Below are positions 10,774 to 21,517 of a DNA stretch of 64,000 nt, piece after piece. The DNA lies in assembly GCA_034401135.1 (NCBI GenBank), contig JAWZSP010000002.1, positions 558,001 to 622,000 on the forward strand. Reading direction: 5' to 3'. This DNA is from Volutella citrinella. Lineage: Eukaryota > Ascomycota > Sordariomycetes > Hypocreales > Nectriaceae. Within the stretch, counting starts at the first letter, position 1, and every line of letters starts with the position of its first letter. The notes under the pieces were generated by a model. The model saw only the letters and a program-made list of their open reading frames with translations, searched no databases and was not told the origin of the DNA. The translations under genes and the position numbers were made by a program.

Positions 10774-13134
10774 ATGAAGTTTGGATCGGGCCTCGTCGCC
10801 CTCCTCGCCCCCCAGCTGGTCAGCGCCGGTCCTGTGGGCATCCGTGATATGCTCAATGTCTTTGAGAAGCGAAAGTGCGGCTTCGACGGCTGGGATTCCA
10901 CAAACATCGACAACTGGAGGGACGCCGGCGTCGACGAGTGGCTCCAGAAGTGGTGGAACTGGCACCAGGGAGGCAATGGCCCATCGACCCGCGCCGTCCC
11001 GCCTGTCAAGGGCTGGGAGAACCACTTCGTGAACCTGTTTGGTCGCATGTACCTCAACGCCGTATGTGCTGCAGTTCTTCTTGGCTGCCCCGAACATCCA
11101 GCGCGGCCTTGCTAACGCCGAGTGCAGAAAGAGGTCTACAGATGCGAGAAGCCTAACGATGTCTGCTTCGGAGATGTCGGTTGTGATGGTAAAAATGCCC
11201 CAGTACAAGCGATGCTTGATGTAATCAGCCTAACACCATCTCTAGAGATCAAGTGCCCCGATGGCTACAACTGGGGACCCGAGTGCACCGACCACGCGCA
11301 GCAACGTCCTGTCTATCTGGTGATGCAGGCCATCCAAGGAATGCAGTCATGGTTCCGTGACTTCAACGTACGAGAAGACCTAAGCAACACGCACACCTTG
11401 GCACTTGGCTGATTTGCAACACAGGAGGTTCTCAATACCGCCGAGATGAACGCCATGGGAATGCAGGCCTATATTGTCAACTACTTTATCCCCCCTGCCA
11501 ACACCAACACGGAGGAGTTCATCCGAGTAAGTGTTTGAAACAGGAGGATTGGGAATAACGGCTAACCATCAGCCCAGGCCCTCATCATTAGCCTGGGAAC
11601 TGTCTTCGCCATGGGCGGTTCCTACATGAAGCTTGCTCCCTTTATTGTCAACAGCAAAAACAAGGACTTCCTTCGCGAGACGTCTTCCGCTACCGGTGCT
11701 CTCCTCAACGGTATCGGTGTTGGCTACCGAGAGAGGGTCAAGCTGCCTGCCTCGCAGCCGTTCACCGACTTTGCTAACTTGGGCGCCACGATGGGGGTCA
11801 AGTTCGAAGAGACCCGCAAGTGGCTCAGCGACATGCAGGCCAACATTTCCATTGGCAACCCGGCTGGAATGCGCTACTTTCCGTGAGTTTCATCTGCCAT
11901 CCAAACCGAGAGCAAGCCCCCTCTAACCCCCCAGCACAGCGAGTACGCCAAGAACGGAGCCTTACTGCCCGGGCGGCCCACCTCGTTCGGCAGCAGCCCG
12001 TCGTCCCAGATCACCCTGTTCCGAGAATACATGAAGAAGCAGCTCAACGCTCGCGCCATCAACGCCCTCTGGCGCCAGCAGAAGATCTTCATCACCTACA
12101 CCACGGATGTTGATGGATCTTGCGAGGCGGACAGGCAAGGCCCTCAGGACATGAAATACTGCCGACCCAACGACCCCGGCGTTTATTATTTGTACTGGTG
12201 GCACCAGAAGGCCGGCAAGGCCGTTGAAGACACTTTTACCACTGGAATCATGGACCATCCTACTGGATTCAATATGCTCGGCGACAACTGGATTGATAAG
12301 AGCTATACCCTCTCGATCAAGGACATTATCGAGTCGTCAGTTGCGGCTTACCAGGTGGCCAAGTTTTCCTACGACGAGCAAAAGGCTACCGACCGTGCCA
12401 CCGAGGCTCTGGCTCAAGGCTGGGCCCGGCCCTGGGAGAAGGGCGAGTCTTGGGAGGGCACCTTCACCATCCCCGTCTGCGACACGGGAGATGTCTCCTA
12501 CAACGTCCAGGTCGGCCAGCGCATCATGCCTTGCGGCTGCGGCGGCGGGAAGAGCACCGATGTCAACGAGTGGCGCCAGGCGGCCAACTTCAACGGCTAC
12601 AAGACGTACGACGTCGAGTGCACTGCCCTCAAGATGGAGAATCGCCGCAGGGCCCGCGGCAAGCTCCCCGATCCCGTCCAGACGCCCAACCTCCCCGGCG
12701 CCGCCAACGATGTCGCCTGCCTGGGCACCGACGAGGGCACCAAGCCCATGATGGCCGAGCTGACGCGCTGCTCCGACGCCGTCAAGCAGCTGGGCACCGA
12801 CACCAACAGGAGGATCTGCACCGACACATGTACGGACGGCGGCCGCGGCCTCTCCAGCCGCTGGTGCCGCATCAGCGTCGACTCGGGCAACAACAAGGCC
12901 TGCGCCGTCACCCTCGCCGCCAAGGTCAAGGAGTACGGCGGCAACGACGTCGCCTGCGCTACCGTTGGCGAGATCCAGGCCTTCTTCAACAAGGCCCAGG
13001 CCCAGCCGGCGCAGGGCGGCAAGGGCTGCAAGCCCGTCGGAGACAGCAAGATTGCGGCCACCTTTGTCACCACCAACCCATTGAACCGCTGGTGCATTGG
13101 TTCGTACGACTTCGCCCACTACTGTATTGTTTGA
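10774..13134 (+). CDS. Large secreted prepro-protein, function unknown
   Basis: Exons 10774-11061, 11128-11188, 11246-11367, 11425-11526, 11578-11882 and 11940-13134 join to 690 residues; all introns are 51-66 bp. The N-terminus is a clear signal peptide (hydrophobic GLVALLAPQLVSA), and a Lys-Arg pair at residues 32-33 just before Cys35 could be a Kex2 processing site. The N-terminal part has paired cysteines (YRCEKPNDVCF, EIKCP, PECTD). The middle has hydrophobic or glycine-rich segments (ALIISLGTVFAMGGSYMKLA, GALLNGIGVGY). The C-terminal 200 residues are Cys-rich (PCGCGGG, ICTDTCTDGG, RWCRIS, RWCIGSYDFAHYC). I do not recognise the family. It could be a secreted effector or defence protein; hydrolase motifs were not seen. 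It converges with the SDR gene at 13374. Confidence 0.85.
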
Positions 13135-13373
13135 TCTCTCTAGTTTTGCTCTCCTGTCGTACATATTGAGCATTTGTCGTTGGAAAATCCGTTGTTTTCA
13201 ATCACATGTATATACGAGTATGGGGTGGAATGGTTTCCAGATCTCCCCGATAGCATAGCGATATTAGAGTGGCTGGTCCCCGTTGAAGAGGACTGGTGAC
13301 TGAATTATACTCTCTGGTCCTGAAAGGTCATTTTGCTCCCCTCTCGCGCCGGTGACCTGCTGTGCTTATTCTT

Positions 13374-14501
13374 TCAGCTAAGCTGGCCAATAATGTTCTT
13401 AACCTGGGCAAATTCGGGCTCCGCCCAGGTTTCATCCCATACCGCGTCCATGATCTCCTTGCCTTCGGGCTTGTAATAGAGATGGGCAAGCCTAAATCGG
13501 AGGATGCGAGTCAGGTATGTCTTTGACAATTCTGTTGATAATAATACTCACGGTGCAATATCCCCATTCATAAGGAAGCTTCCATGCGATGTTTCGTCAC
13601 GTAGAAGAGTGGCATGAGCGTAAGTAGCCGCCCCTCTCTCGGGCGTTCGCCCTGCAATTCCGAAAAATGCCTTCATGACCACACCTAGAACGCCCGTTGC
13701 TTCTCGGAAGAGCGCGGTTCCTTTGGTGAGGCCAGGGTCCACCATGTTGATGATTACATGGCTCGGATCCACGAGTTCAGCCAACTTGACGAGAAAGAGC
13801 TGGTTGAGAAGTTTCGACTCGGCATAGCGATCATTGGCGTTGAACCACTTCTCCTGATCAAACGCTGCGAGGATTGGGCGCTCATTGCGCATCGGAAAGG
13901 CACAGAGATGTGCCGTGATGGAGTTGACCACCGTCAGGCGCCCGGGCTTTCCGCCGGTAGCCTTGGCCCTGAAGACGGGTAGCAGCAGGACGGTGAGCAG
14001 AGCAGTTCCAAGATGGTTGACTTGGATGGTCGTTTCATGGCCGGTGTACTCGACAGTAGTAAAGCTCATCTTGCCGAGGCCAGAGTTGAGGATGACAATG
14101 TCCAGTCTGGGCAGTTGGTCGTGGCACTTCTGCACAAACGACTTGATGGAGTCATATGACGCCATGTCCAAAGCCCATACATCAATCTTTGCAGCTGGGT
14201 TCTCTTTCTGAAGCTCTGAAGCCGCTTGTGTTCCCTTGTCCAAGGACCGCACAGCGACAACCAAACGGGACAGGCCGAGGCGTAAATGTTGTCTCGCGGC
14301 TTCGAAGCCGAGGCCGGTGTTGGACCCGGTGATGATGGCTACCTGGCCTTCTAGGCTAGGAAAGGTGGGCCGCGAGGGAAGTTCGATTGTAGTTCGGAAT
14401 TGGTTCTTGAAGAATATAGGGGCGAAGTTGGTGGGTAGATGGTCCATGTCCTTGGATGGGACGGCGTTTATGCTGGTGGCAGCTGCATTGTGGCCGCACA
14501 T
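13374..14501 (-). CDS. Short-chain dehydrogenase (retinol dehydrogenase / WW-oxidoreductase-like SDR)
   Basis: NAD(P)-dependent oxidoreductase, 355 residues. Exons on the minus strand are 14501-13552 and 13491-13374; the 60-bp intron (gtgagt...tttag) joins GDIAP to LAHLYYKPEGKEI. A 50-residue N-terminal extension comes before the cofactor motif TGSNTGLG. Further motifs are the D at ALDMAS, an NAG equivalent reading LNSGLG, the active-site Ser in VVNSITAH, and YAESKLLN in place of YxxxK, where Y and K are kept with AES between. Length and motifs fit the fungal SDRs often found in secondary-metabolite or lipid metabolism. It is divergent from a Fungal_trans_2 regulator across a 521-bp intergenic region, which suggests pathway-specific control. 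Substrate unknown. Confidence 0.9.
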
Positions 14502-15022
14502 GGTTGGTGATTGTGAATTTCCGTAGATGATTACTTATTGAGAATTCGGGATGCAAGTATTGGGGAAATCATGTTGAAATAACTTTCTCGGTGGCTTCGG
14601 GGAGCTATTTATACTAGGTATGGTCAGTTGATGAGCTTCCTACCGTGGCATGACACCAGCGAGAAGTTTGTCGGAGTTAATCTAGCATCGACCTCCCCAC
14701 CGGCTTGACCCGGGATCCCCGTCTATTCCCAAAAGGGTAGTTCTCAGGTCTTGGCAAAGTGGACCCTGGGAGAGGTGATCCAGTCAGCATTCTTCCACAA
14801 CATGTTGCAGATCCACGGGCAATCGACACTCTGCGTCTCTCATCATTTCTGGCAAACCATCAGTTCTACATCAATTCGCGTCATCACCTGCCCCTATTTC
14901 AATTTCCACCCTTGCTATCAGCGGAGAACTTCGGCTTGCGGAGTGGGAGCCCTGGCCAAGCCTTATCTCCTAACTCCGGGCTTGACTCTCGACCATCCCG
15001 TCGCTCCCGGCCCCATGCCAAC
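14502..15022. promoter_or_regulatory. Shared divergent promoter of SDR and Fungal_trans_2 regulator
   Basis: These 521 bp separate the two divergent start codons. No gene is seen inside, and no binding site was assigned. Confidence 0.4.
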
Positions 15023-16619
15023 ATGTCGACATGTACGTAAATGTCTCTGTTTCGAGAGATAGCCAGCTAATCAAATTTGTTTCGGCTCCGCAGATTTGGC
15101 AGGCTTGAAATTCTTCGTAAGCACGCCTTCCCACCCGTCTGGCAAGGTCGATCGTGCAGCCATCGGGAGCCATGTTCGCCGGGCCAAGAAGAAGAAGCAA
15201 GGCCGTAGCCCAGAACTACAGTCATGGATTGACCCAAAACGCTCCCTAAGGAAATCTCAAGCCCGTTCTGTCCTGTCAAAAATGGACTCCATTCCTATGC
15301 AAATTGGTTCTGCCTTTTCAGCCCAGCAGCTTCCATCTGGCGTGGAGCCGTACATGGTGCAAGAACTTGTCAAGCGTATGCGCACCGTTTCGAAAAATAC
15401 AAGCCCCCTTGGGATGAGTGTTGACATATTTTCTCAGTCATAACCCACAACAAGTACTTCGGATACCCATATGAGATCTGCCTCAGCGTGCACCCTGTTG
15501 ATCGGGGCTGGTTTCCCTACATGATTAGTGACCGATGCTGCCTTCATTCCCTCATGTTTGCAGCCCAGGCTTTCTTTAATGGCGCCAACGGTATCCACGC
15601 ACTGGAGAATCCATCAGTGGCATACCACTACTCTCGCACGCTGCAGCTTCTTCAAGACCAGCTCAATGGGTATTGCTCTGGGGCTGGCATCACTGATCCT
15701 ACGATAATGGTTGTCATCATGTTAGCCGAGGCTGCAGAGATTAGCGGGGATTTAACTACTGCATCAACCCATATCAATGGGCTATCAAAAATTGTTGCAA
15801 CAAGAGGAGGTTTGAGAAGGCTAACGACACACAACAACATGCAAGTGAAGGTTTGCAGGTAAGCCGTAAAGAAGAATATCTGATTCGCGGCATGAAGTCT
15901 GACTATAGTGCAGAGCTGACCTCGGATTTGCTTTGCGAAATGGTCATCGTCCGATTTTTCTTCCAAAAGATATCAACTGGAATGCGTTTATCGCCGACCG
16001 AAACACCATCAACTGTTCCCACGAACCACACGAGGCTGAAATCAACAACTTCATAGGGAAGTTGGGACCACGCCTGCGAAATATCTGGCGTGACATGCAC
16101 ACCTTTTCATGCCTCAGCAATCTCGCCATGCAAACGACACGCAAGCTGTCACCAGAACTATTCAATGAAATCATGATATCGCTACTATACCGGCTCGTGG
16201 GTCTGGCATATGATGATATTCTACTCGAGGCAATCCGCACGGGCTTGCTTATTTTTGCAACGACGCTCTTCTTACAACGCTACTATATACAGTCACCTTT
16301 CCAGTATCTAGCGACGCAATTCCACGACGCATTGCAAAAGCTGTTTAAGACACAGGAAATGTCTGTGCCTGCTCCTATTACTCTATGGCTGTCGTTTGTA
16401 TCGTGCATTGTTGGTACCCAAGACAACGTGCAGGGGGGGTGGCTATGCAACGAGCTGGATGCAGTGTTGCACCGCTTGCGCTTGAATACGTGGGAGGACG
16501 CTAATGCCGTGCTCAGGTCGGTTCTATGGGTCAGGTTTATTCACGACGGCCAAGGCAAGCTTTTGTTTGAACAGGGTTATTCGAGGTTAATGCGTAAGAG
16601 TGCAGCACTACCTGTGTGA
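15023..16619 (+). CDS. Fungal-specific transcription factor domain protein (Fungal_trans_2 type) without a Zn2Cys6 domain
   Basis: Exons 15023-15032, 15094-15375, 15438-15858 and 15914-16619 join to 472 residues. The first exon is only 10 nt (MST plus one base). The N-terminus has a basic segment (IGSHVRRAKKKKQGRS) and no cysteine cluster. This layout, FVS...VDR..I.SHV followed by a basic run, is common in fungal proteins that carry only the regulatory middle/C-terminal domain. Later parts match the helical Fungal_trans_2 domain: HPVDRGWFPYMISD, YHYSRTLQLLQDQL, GDLTTASTHINGLSKIVATR and a WEDANAVLRSVLWV-type end. DNA binding cannot be assumed; it may act by partner binding. The intron 2 donor (15376, gtatgc) is the least certain. 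It is divergent from the SDR gene and may regulate it. Confidence 0.75.
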
Positions 16620-16997
16620 GTATGGGCAAAGTCTTGTTCAATTATACCTTAATACAACACAACCTTGTACTACATCAAGCAAGAATTACGTAGAGGTAGG
16701 TGACTTGTGCACCGCCGAGCCGCTAATTGTAAGCGTGGCGCCGGTTATTGGCTTCAGCAGCCGTGCGCCGCTTGGCTCGGCTTGGTTCATGGTACGCCAT
16801 GTGCAACAAACATGAGTGCGAAAGCCATGCCCGCCTGATAAGTAATTAGTCGAGGTACCTTGTCAGAAGCAATTACCGCACAAGCAATTGATCACAGCCA
16901 CGACGACCTCTGATGAGACTGTTGTCGCACACTGCCACGCCTCCTGTCACTCTTCCCCGCTCACAACATTCACCAACACTCGCCAGCCTCGTCAAGA
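16620..16997. other. Intergenic region, no gene seen
   Basis: A short spacer holding the 3' end of the regulator gene and the promoter of the SRPBCC gene. Nothing else is visible. Confidence 0.4.
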
Positions 16998-17615
16998 ATG
17001 GATCTCGATAAGCAATTCGCAGCAGTTCGACGGGTGGTCGAGAAATGCGACGTCAATGCCAAGAATGACGGGCGCACCGTCGCCATCAGCCAGGCTTTCA
17101 GCATCTCACCCGCCGCCTTGTGGGAGCTGTGCACCAAAGCAGACAAGCTCAAGGAATGGTTCGCCCCCGTCTCTGGGGACCTTACTCTCAACGGGCGATA
17201 CCAAGTCAAGGGCAACGCTAGTGGGACAATTGAGAAGTGCGAGCCACCTCATCACTTCCGAGCAACGTGGGAATTCGGCGAAGGTGCAATCAGCTGGGTC
17301 GAAGTCACCATCAGCGACGAGGGCGCCGAGATGAGCCGTGTCGAGCTGCGACACATTGCGCCTCTCAGTGAGCATTGGGACAAGTACGGGGCCGGAGCGG
17401 TCGGGGTGGGCTGGGATATGGGGTTCGCTGGGCTTGCGGGCTATATCCAAGGGACAAAGCTGGAAGAGGAGTGGTTCATTGCAAACTCGGGCGGCTTCTT
17501 GACGCGGTGCAGCGAAGCCTGGGCTGATGCGGCTATTCAGGGGGGCGAGGACGCGGAGACGGCCAAGGCGGCCATGGCCCAGAACACCAAATTCTACGTA
17601 CCCGACGAGAAATGA
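16998..17615 (+). CDS. SRPBCC / AHSA1-domain protein
   Basis: Intronless, 205 residues. The protein fits the START-like SRPBCC fold of the AHSA1 group, which binds hydrophobic ligands or, in Aha1 itself, Hsp90; no ligand can be named. Family signs are ISQAFSISPAALWELCTKADKLKEWFAPVSGDL near residues 32-64, then GRYQVKGNASGTIEKCEPP, RATWEFG and the closing helix GWDMGFAGLAGYIQG. The N-terminal 30 residues (DKQFAAVRRVVEKCDVNAKN) are an extension. No signal peptide is present, so it is probably cytosolic. It lies 217 bp before the unknown Pro-rich gene on the same strand with no other sign of a shared role. Similar proteins in bacteria are often called activators of Hsp90 ATPase from the domain alone. 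Confidence 0.8.
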   Translation: MDLDKQFAAVRRVVEKCDVNAKNDGRTVAISQAFSISPAALWELCTKADKLKEWFAPVSGDLTLNGRYQVKGNASGTIEKCEPPHHFRATWEFGEGAISWVEVTISDEGAEMSRVELRHIAPLSEHWDKYGAGAVGVGWDMGFAGLAGYIQGTKLEEEWFIANSGGFLTRCSEAWADAAIQGGEDAETAKAAMAQNTKFYVPDEK

Positions 17616-17832
17616 ATCAGTTGAGTCTCGCCTTCACACTGAGGCGGCGACTGACAAGGACTGCTCCATGAGGCATACTTGGTGGAGCTTCAGAGTCGGC
17701 TGTTGGTCGTGTCGATGCTCAATGCCGTTCTACCTCGGGCTGCGAGCGGGGTCCAGCGAGTAAGAAAAGCCTTGAAATCTCCAAAGACTCCTCCATTTGT
17801 AACCGCTGCCTGCTTCAACTACAATACTCGCG

Positions 17833-18474
17833 ATGTCCGCCCCTCTTGCTCCTCCGCCTCCCCCGCCCCCGCCATCATTCAGCGCCGGGTCGGCTCCGAC
17901 GCCGCCGCAACCCCCCTCGGTTCCCGCCGTTGGTCCAGAGGGGGCTTTCTTGGTTGAGTTCTTCACCTTGAATGGATTCCATTTCAAGGACCACTGGGCA
18001 TTCTTCATTCGGTCCAGGAACAGCCAAGACGTGGGCAATGTCATTCACGCTATTGGCACCGTGGCGGAAGGTTTCGAGTTGGAGATCAAAAGAAGCACCG
18101 AGCTGGGCATTACTTCTGATGCGCCGTCATCACGTATCCCGCTACAGTGGGTCAGCGGCAGACACTTTGACGAGCAAGCCATGCTCAACAATGGGACGTT
18201 CAAGTTGAGCTGCGTCCCCGTGTGCGGTTTTGAAGAGAGCGCGCATCGCGTAAAGGCTCCCGAGAAGTCACTAAACTCTGTCAATGATGTCAGTCGGCTC
18301 TACCTCCTCTTGTGCTTGAATACTGCGTTGACACAGAATCTGTAGGGTCCGCCGAGCAAGAGGGTGGTGCAATGAAACTGCCAGACATGGATTGTAGAGT
18401 CTGCGAACCTGCTTGTCGCCGACGGCATCTTCGACAGAGAGGTTGCTGAGTATCTGGGAGAACTCATACAGTGA
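17833..18474 (+). pseudogene. Uncharacterised Pro-rich N-terminus protein, frame interrupted by TGA or rescued by alternative splicing
   Basis: Family not recognised. Exon 1 is 17833-18288 (152 codons): a Pro-rich start, then a compact region (FLVEFFTLNGFHFKDHWAFF, DVGNVIHAIGTVAEGFELEI). The natural intron is 18289-18345 (57 bp, gtcagt...tgtag), after which the frame reads GPPSKRVVQ, a TGA at 18373-18375, then NCQTWIVESANLLVADGIFD on to a stop at 18472. The residues after the TGA look coding and continue the same frame, so the TGA probably replaced a sense codon. An alternative acceptor at 18384 (ccag) is also in phase and would skip the TGA, losing about 13 residues. So it is either a recent pseudogene, a protein truncated by about 33 residues, or a gene with a shifted splice site. 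Confidence 0.6.
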
Positions 18475-18947
18475 GTGACCTTTGAGACGACTCGCATCTG
18501 TGAGTAGAGGGATGCTTGGACAGAATAGCTCCGATTTTGCTACATCTTAGTCGCTGAATCCCCTGAGTGTTGGCGGGGGCGCTGTAAATAGCAGGCGCAC
18601 GCGATCGGCTGCGCATAGATTGCCGTTGTTTGCCGTCGTGCATCCTAAATGTCCATCGTGTTGAAGGTTGCCTATTTGGGCCTCAGTTGCTCGTTTCGGC
18701 CGTGAGTCAACCAGAGATTCGGGGCGTCGGCTAAATTGAGCTGGCGAATTAGGCGTCCATCCGGTCTGACTCTTACAATAGGGGGACATGGGCCCCACAA
18801 CTCAGCCCCTGCCATCCATCGCCACGGCGGCCGCTGACAGATGATGAATAAAACCTGTACACATTCCGGCGTCATTATTGATGGCTGCTTGGCTCTCTGC
18901 TCGATACACCTCCAAGACTCTAAACCACGCTCGTTACAGACTCGAAC
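18475..18947. other. Intergenic region, promoter of the HET gene
   Basis: No coding signal seen. It contains the upstream region of the HET-domain gene. Confidence 0.4.
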
Positions 18948-21517
18948 ATGGATCCCTGGGTGTGGAAGACCAGCGACGATGTCAGTGCCGAGGTGAAGCG
19001 GGCACTCACGAAACAGCGCCGCTTCATTGCACAGAATGGAGCGACACTATTTGGGAGGCCTCAGCAACAGCAACAGCAGCAACAGAAACTGCCATATCAG
19101 CAGTATCAGCACTACCAGGAGCAAGCGGAACGCTTGTGCAGCGCGTGCAACTACGCGTGCTCCATGTCTCTCATCGGACTCGGCGCTGAAAAGCGAACGA
19201 GACTGCACAGACACCTGGATCACGTCTCCGGATTATGGTATACCGACTTGGACGCGAATTCAAACTGGAACTGGCTTTCCGACGAAAAGAACTGGGCGAA
19301 ATGGAGCAAGACAAAGCGCAGCTTTGGCGAAGCCACCAGCTCGACCGGCTGCCATCTGTGCATCATCATTGCCCACGCCTTTGACAAGCCATCGGTCGAC
19401 GCGTTTGCACAGATGGGCCCGGACGAAGCCATCCAGCTCCGCTTCGCATACCGCACCACGGAGCGAGACCCGAGCGGGAAACTCGACTGGGGCGAGAGAG
19501 TCCGGATGCCCATCAACAACATTGCCTTGAATGGCCGTTCCACCAAAGAGTTTTGGCTGAGGATCAGGCCAGAGGACGGCTCCAAGCTGGACAAGCTCTG
19601 CATTGACCTGAGGATGAGGCCGCTCCAAGGTATGTCAGGTCAAGAATGCACAGTCGGTCCCTCAGCTAACAAGCCACCGCAGTTCCTGGTGCCCTCCAGG
19701 TCATGGAGACATATCCGGGGAGGCACAGCTCTACGGGGAGCAAGCAAAACCGAAAGTTGGCTTCAACATGGCTCCGGGCGTGTAAAGATGGACACCCCAT
19801 GTGCAAGGCGTTTGCACCCCGTAAGGCTAGTCGATTGCCATCAAGACTCATCCACGTCGGTACCGTAAGTCAGGAACCAAAGATCATCATCTGCCCTCGT
19901 AGTAAGGGTAAAGAAGTGTGTGAATATGCCGCGTTGAGCGGTTGCTGGGAGCGTGGCGAAGGCGTTGCTCTGACATCGGACAACCTTGACGAGCACCAAC
20001 AAGCCCTACCGATGGCGACCCTACCCGCCAGTATCAAGGACGCGATCGAGCTCGCCAGAGAGTTGGGGCTTGAGTACCTGTGGGTGGAAGCACTCTGCGT
20101 GGTCCAAGACTCCCCGGACGAGTGCGCCATCGAGACTCGAAGAATGCATCACATATACGGCTCGGCGACCGTTACTCTTGTTGCCGCGGGCAGTCCAAGT
20201 ATCACAGACCCTCTGTTCTGTCGCAGAGACCCACGCGGCGTCCGCCAATGCGTGGCAAGTATCAAGAACAACTTCAAGTCCCTGGCGGCAGGGAGCGGCT
20301 GGGCCGTGTATCCCAATGCGCCAGAGCGTCTGTTCACCAGCGCCATCAACGACAATGCATTTATCCGAAAGTCTTGGGGCTTCCAGCAGTGCATCCTATC
20401 ACCCAGGACATTGATATTCGGAGAAAAGCAAATCTCGTGGTCCTGCGTGACGATGGAGGCATGCGAGACTTTCCCCGCGGGACTGGACCCAGGATTCTTC
20501 ACCCTGTCGGATGGGGAGTGCAGTCTGACGAGTCTTCGACAGAGAATCATGACTGTGTCTACTATAGACAGCCTGCCGTCCTTTTTCTGGAACGACGTCG
20601 TCGCCACATACACCAAGTCGGAGCTGATGGGTAGCCCTTATAAGCTGGCAGCCCTGCAGGGCATCATCGACAAGATGGTGGATAGGATGGGACGTGGTTC
20701 GAAATTAGACTGCGTGGCCGGCATCTGGCGGGATGCAAACTTCCAGCGCAGCCTTCTATGGCGTCCAAAGTCGTCTTCTTCGAGCCGGCGGCCGGCCGAG
20801 TACCGAGCGCCATCATGGTCATGGGCCTGTCTGGATGGCGAGATTGCTCCCTTTGAGGAGTCTCTTGTGTGGACGTGGAACCGAGACAAGGTCAAGGTGG
20901 CATCGATTGAAGATGTTTGCGTTGAGGCCTCGAGGACCCAGCCTGGAAGGTTGACTGGTGGGTATGTCGACATGGACTGCCATGTCCGTCACTGCCGACT
21001 CTTCAAGTTGTCCAACCCGTCTGAGCTTGTCAGTGACGTCGAGAATACCGACGCCATCATGGTATCTCAACGTAACTGGAAAGCTGGCAACAACGACAAG
21101 ATGCCTCGCTTCACGGAGCACTGTATCCTAGACTGCCCGGATGAGGTGCCGTCGTCTGAATGGATTGACGTGTATTGCGTGCCGCTGCAGCTAGCAATGG
21201 TCAGCACAGATCGATACGAGCAGTCGGTGTGGGAGAGCTACGAAGGCCTCATCCTTGTCCCCAGCGGCGAGGGAGACGTTGGTGCTCCCACCCCCGGCAC
21301 GAAAGACGAGGGACGCGGGGATGACGACCCGCCTGATGTAACTGATGACTGGGTTGAGGTGTATGCCCCGGCTCGCACGTTTCGTCGGATCGGCACCTTT
21401 TCTTTCTATATCAGCGACGACACTCGAAAGGCGCAAGAGGAGGAGCTTCTAGGTCCCTCAGTGATGGATGATGCTGGCAACTTGTCAAGAACAAGGGAGA
21501 TTATTCGTATTGTATAA
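18948..21517 (+). CDS. HET-domain protein
   Basis: Exons 18948-19629 and 19683-21517 (53-bp intron, gtatgt...cgcag) give 838 residues. HET proteins are known from fungal heterokaryon incompatibility, where they trigger cell death, but most paralogues have no proven role. The N-terminus carries a run of eight Gln coded mainly by CAG/CAA, then cysteine pairs at 64/67 and 135/138 (LCSAC, GCHLC), a common feature ahead of HET domains. The HET domain starts near residue 280 (RLPSRLIHVG) with YAALSGCWERG, LPASIKDAIELARELGLEYL, WVEALCVVQDS, and MHHIYGSATVTLVAA. The usual signatures SYCWG and WIDSLCI read SGCWE and WVEALCV here, so it is a divergent member. The C-terminal 450 residues include the usual WGFQ motif and RAPSWSWACLDG. 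Confidence 0.9.
19062..19086 (+). repeat. CAG/CAA repeat encoding polyglutamine
   Basis: Interrupted CAG/CAA codons inside exon 1 of the HET gene code for eight consecutive Gln. Such runs often vary in length between strains. Confidence 0.6.
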
